Source: a virus
Virus record (IMG/VR): IMGVR_UViG_3300017730_000022
Span: 1-42,162 of that record
Length of the DNA: 42,162 nt
Reading direction: 5' to 3' (one strand)
Below are positions 40,214-42,162 of the stretch, in pieces (within the stretch, counting starts at the first letter, position 1; every line of letters starts with the position of its first letter). A program made the translations under genes and the position numbers. The notes beneath the pieces were generated by a model. That model did not search any database. It was not told the DNA's origin and saw nothing but the letters and a program-made list of their open reading frames with translations.

Positions 40214-40242
40214 ATATTATTCCGTATTATCAATTTAGACAA
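40214..40242 (-). promoter_or_regulatory. Candidate promoter for the tail/ejection operon
   Basis: On the minus strand TTGTCT (40242-40237), 17 bp spacing, TAATAT (40219-40214), in a 96-bp AT-rich gap directly upstream of the adaptor gene. This would give a separate transcript for adaptor through giant protein. Confidence 0.4.
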
Positions 40243-40291
40243 ATTTTATGTTTTTACAATTTATAAAAATAAAGTTTGACTAAATAATAGT

Positions 40292-40558
40292 TTACCATTT
40301 CACCCGATTAGCCCAATAAGCTGCTGACATTTTCCCTTTTGATATATTTTTCCCATGCCTTGCCTTAAAAGATTTAGCTCTTTTCGTCATGGTCCGATCT
40401 CCACTAACACCTTGTTGTCCAAATCTGATTGTTTTAATTTTATCGCCCTCTTTGGCAACAACAACATGAGATTTCTTAGGATGACTTGGAGTTTTCTTAG
40501 GCTTATTGAACCCAGTAACCCCAGCCCTCGCTAATCTTGGATCTTTTTTAGTAGGCAC
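40292..40558 (-). CDS. Small basic phage protein (DUF6321-like)
   Basis: 88 residues, rich in Lys/Arg, with a layout common in marine and soil podoviruses: KKDPRLARAGVTGFNKPKKT, KSHVVVAKEGDKIKTIRFG, FKARHGKNISKGKMSAAYW. The conserved end AAYWANRVKW is distinctive. The function is unknown; the charge and genomic place next to tail genes suggest a packaged DNA-binding protein. It overlaps the upstream small basic gene by 11 bases. Confidence 0.65.
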   Translation of the reverse strand: MPTKKDPRLARAGVTGFNKPKKTPSHPKKSHVVVAKEGDKIKTIRFGQQGVSGDRTMTKRAKSFKARHGKNISKGKMSAAYWANRVKW

Positions 40559-40799
40559 TACGTTTTACTCCTTTGTGTAGTCCGTGTTTTGCATACTGCT
40601 TGCCTTGAGATGTTGCCTTTTTTTTCTTTCGATTGGCAGTAGCTAGTTTTTTTCTCCCGGAAGCAGAGGATTTTAGACTAGCAATCGTTCTTGCTGGTGC
40701 ATAAACCTCACCTGTTTCAGAGGATTTCTTACCAGATGCGGTCCTCCACTTTTGCGATGTCCACTTTTTGAGTGATTGTTGCTGTTTTTTAAGTGCCAT
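40548..40799 (-). CDS. Small basic phage protein (DUF5872-like)
   Basis: 83 residues, about a third Lys/Arg. The arrangement QQSLKKWTSQKWRTASGKKS, ETGEVYAPARTIASLKSS, GKQYAKHGLHKG matches DUF5872-type proteins found beside the neighbour. It is coupled to the upstream gene by TAATG overlap. Function unknown; possibly DNA-binding in the virion. Confidence 0.65.
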   Translation of the reverse strand: MALKKQQQSLKKWTSQKWRTASGKKSSETGEVYAPARTIASLKSSASGRKKLATANRKKKKATSQGKQYAKHGLHKGVKRSAY

Positions 40800-40987
40800 T
40801 ATTTATATCCTCCTCCTGATGATTTATATTTTTTAGCTAACATTTGTGCTTTTCGTGCTGACCACTGCCCAGGTTTGCCACCCTTGCCTCCTGATTTAAT
40901 ACTGTTAAACAATCTTTTACGCATAGTTGGCTTAGTGTAATTACCAGCGGAATTTACTGATGACTTTTTTTTCTGTTTATGATACAT
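40799..40987 (-). CDS. Small basic phage protein
   Basis: 62 residues, Lys/Gly-rich, with SAGNYTKPTMRKRLFNSIK, GKGGKPGQWSARKAQMLAKK and a Gly-rich end (SSGGGYK). This family is found with the two following basic genes in other podoviruses. It starts 1 bp after the spike stop. Role unknown. Confidence 0.6.
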   Translation of the reverse strand: MYHKQKKKSSVNSAGNYTKPTMRKRLFNSIKSGGKGGKPGQWSARKAQMLAKKYKSSGGGYK

Positions 40988-40988
40988 A

Positions 40989-42162
40989 TTACGGATAATC
41001 TAGTAGGTTCACGGTTTGTCGTTCGATCTTGTTCAGTTTTTCCATGACTTTATCAGAATCGGCTAGACTTACTTGGTTTCGCCAAACAGCATCCAAACCA
41101 TATCCAGATGTTGTAGGTTCTTTAATTGGATAACCATCTCCTGTGTCTCGGAAAAATCTTCTATTGTCTGTCTGTTTGTAAGATGCACTTGTTGTGTTGT
41201 CTAAAAACAAATTTACTATGGCAGTATTTATTCTAAAATTAGCTTCGTCTATTGCGGTAATGCCTCCAAAAAACTGTCGAATACCCTGTTCTGTCGTTAA
41301 ATTATAACTCCACCAAGCGTACAGTTCCGACATCGTCCAATCTGTCCCAATCACTAAATCCACTTCGTTGTCTACATAATCTGCGTTAAATTTAGAAATT
41401 GTAGAACCATCAACTGCTAAAGCATTATAAATTGTATCATCTTCTTGTGTGTCGATAATTGACAGGCCTGTAGAAGTAAGGATACCCAGAGCAGTAAACT
41501 CCTTTTTAGCCGTTACTCCGCTTACATATTTTGCTGTAAGGCGAAACGTATCTCCTACATCTGCGGTTGCCGCAAAAACGTCTACTTGTGTAGAATATCC
41601 ACTACCTCCCGAAACAACACTGTTATCAACCTCGGCAGATTTAGTTACGTTATACAGTCTAGCTCTTGTACCGTCTAGTAGATTTGGAGCGGTTACAGGT
41701 AGATTGTTTTTAAAGGGATAATCGTCCCCTGTTAGTGTAATATTACACCTAAGACGATCCAGATAAGCAGATAAATTTGTTGCTGTTTTTTCTATTCTGA
41801 ATTTAAACTGAACTCTGTTTTGAGTGTCAGCGGCTAGACTTGCATATGCTGTCTGCATATCAGTTTGAGTAGTTGCTACGTAACTCGTGTATGTTCCTCC
41901 AGGTCTTCGCATTTTTACAGTTACAGCAAAGTTGCCTGTGCTATTGCCCTGCAACTCAATTCCTGTCGCAATTGCAGAGACATTGTTATGCACAAATGAT
42001 TGTAGTTCAATTACATCTCCAGAGTTTTGTATATAAAGTCTATTATTGTTATTAAACTGTATTACTCCTGTCTGCGTAACTGCTGTTAAATAATCTGTTT
42101 GTTCCTCGACTGGAGAAAATCTTAGGTAAAAAATACCATCAGTTTTTTCGATTGCACCTCCA
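40989..42162 (-). CDS. Tail spike / receptor-binding protein, C-terminal part
   Basis: This is the continuation of the gene that starts at 1766. A GTG at 41993 could look like an independent start, but the frame is open upstream through 42039 into base 1. The shorter 334-residue reading is therefore an artefact of the window edge. The C-terminal section holds a beta-rich region followed by a compact end with RRFFRDTGDGYPIKEP and LDAVWRN, then a short predicted helix (KVMEKLNKIERQ). This tail looks like a trimerisation or attachment module shared by phage and host surface proteins. The stop at 40989 is 1 base before the start of the next gene (40987). Confidence 0.8.
   Translation of the reverse strand, partial: GGAIEKTDGIFYLRFSPVEEQTDYLTAVTQTGVIQFNNNNRLYIQNSGDVIELQSFVHNNVSAIATGIELQGNSTGNFAVTVKMRRPGGTYTSYVATTQTDMQTAYASLAADTQNRVQFKFRIEKTATNLSAYLDRLRCNITLTGDDYPFKNNLPVTAPNLLDGTRARLYNVTKSAEVDNSVVSGGSGYSTQVDVFAATADVGDTFRLTAKYVSGVTAKKEFTALGILTSTGLSIIDTQEDDTIYNALAVDGSTISKFNADYVDNEVDLVIGTDWTMSELYAWWSYNLTTEQGIRQFFGGITAIDEANFRINTAIVNLFLDNTTSASYKQTDNRRFFRDTGDGYPIKEPTTSGYGLDAVWRNQVSLADSDKVMEKLNKIERQTVNLLDYP
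42040..42162. repeat. Right copy of 123-bp terminal repeat
   Basis: Exact duplicate of bases 1-123. Removing it gives a 42,039-bp circle with an uninterrupted spike gene. Confidence 0.97.

Larger units (their letters stand above)
1..42162. mobile_element. Complete temperate podovirus genome (circular, 42,039 bp unique)
   Basis: The first 123 bases recur exactly at the end, and one spike reading frame runs through the junction without a stop, so the window is a closed circle. The gene set is a full podovirus complement (terminase, portal, scaffold, capsid, adaptor, nozzle, ejection proteins, fibres) plus an integrase module. No tape-measure, sheath or tail-tube gene is visible. A circularly closing assembly fits either a headful-packaged, circularly permuted virion genome or an excised circle; the sequence alone does not decide. 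Confidence 0.9.

Noticed and set aside
41449-41721. Plus-strand 90-codon ORF opposite the spike gene
   Set aside because: It is antisense to a confirmed frame and has no distinguishing protein features.
1-42162. tRNA genes or CRISPR arrays
   Set aside because: No cloverleaf-length tRNA and no regularly spaced repeat array were seen; the only tRNA-like sequence is the 20-base attP candidate.

Overview
The window is one complete, circularly closed temperate podovirus genome. Its first 123 bases (1-123) recur exactly as its last 123 (42040-42162), so the unique circle is 42,039 bp. Reasons for calling it a podovirus: there is a portal, a scaffold-like protein, a capsid protein, a head-tail adaptor, a nozzle-like protein and internal virion proteins, but no tape-measure, tail-tube or sheath gene. 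Reasons for calling it temperate: a tyrosine integrase with a complete catalytic set, a candidate attP that looks like the 3' end of a tRNA-Pro gene, and two divergent ribbon-helix-helix (RHH) regulators. The DNA is AT-rich. Clear Shine-Dalgarno sites, a muramidase-type lysis enzyme and possible spanin/holin genes suggest a Gram-negative host, but the genus cannot be read from the sequence.

Layout. Almost everything is on the minus strand, reading from about 23.76 kb down to 1, across the circle junction, and on from 42.0 kb to 26.12 kb. (1) 23.8-23.9 kb: AT-rich switch region between the RHH genes. (2) 23.76-17.2 kb: early/replication operon with an HTH protein, a lysozyme-like protein, a probable annealing protein, a PDDEXK exonuclease, RuvC, an OB-fold protein, a replisome-organiser-like protein and a DnaB helicase, interleaved with tiny coupled ORFs. 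(3) 17.2-16.7 kb: noncoding region with a DnaA box, AT-rich tract, hairpins and a plus-strand terminator (possible origin and small transcript). (4) 16.7-12.2 kb: terminase small subunit, a Mom-like DNA-modification gene, terminase large subunit and small unknowns. (5) 12.1-6.3 kb: portal, scaffold, capsid and a possible decoration protein. (6) 6.3-1 kb: four-LamG adhesin, holin-like genes, fibre, then the 938-residue spike split by the window ends. (7) 41.0-40.3 kb: three small basic proteins. (8) 40.2-26.1 kb: adaptor, nozzle, fibre tip, two internal virion proteins and a 2839-residue polyvalent protein. The plus strand carries only the lysogeny module at 23.9-26.0 kb (RHH regulator, attP, integrase, small RHH protein) and ends in a strong terminator.

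How it fits together. After entry, the integrase would recombine attP into a host tRNA-Pro gene, with the RHH pair setting lysis versus lysogeny. In lytic growth the early operon supplies recombination-linked replication. The terminase packages DNA that a Mom-like enzyme may have modified against restriction. The giant protein probably travels in the virion and enters the cell with the DNA. It is a string of effector-like domains (two HExxH zincins, a SAM methyltransferase, two ADP-ribosyltransferase-like modules and a long C-terminal LPD38-like region) separated by a recurring RFSK motif.

Most notable points: the RFSK-punctuated polyvalent protein; the AT-rich mom insertion between terS and terL with three six-G runs at its start; the capsid-gene leader with a hairpin that hides the ribosome binding site plus a repeated motif; a family of intergenic near-palindromes (TTGCGTGTTACGCAA); and the immunity/attP architecture. 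All functional names come from reading motifs by eye; no database search was run.
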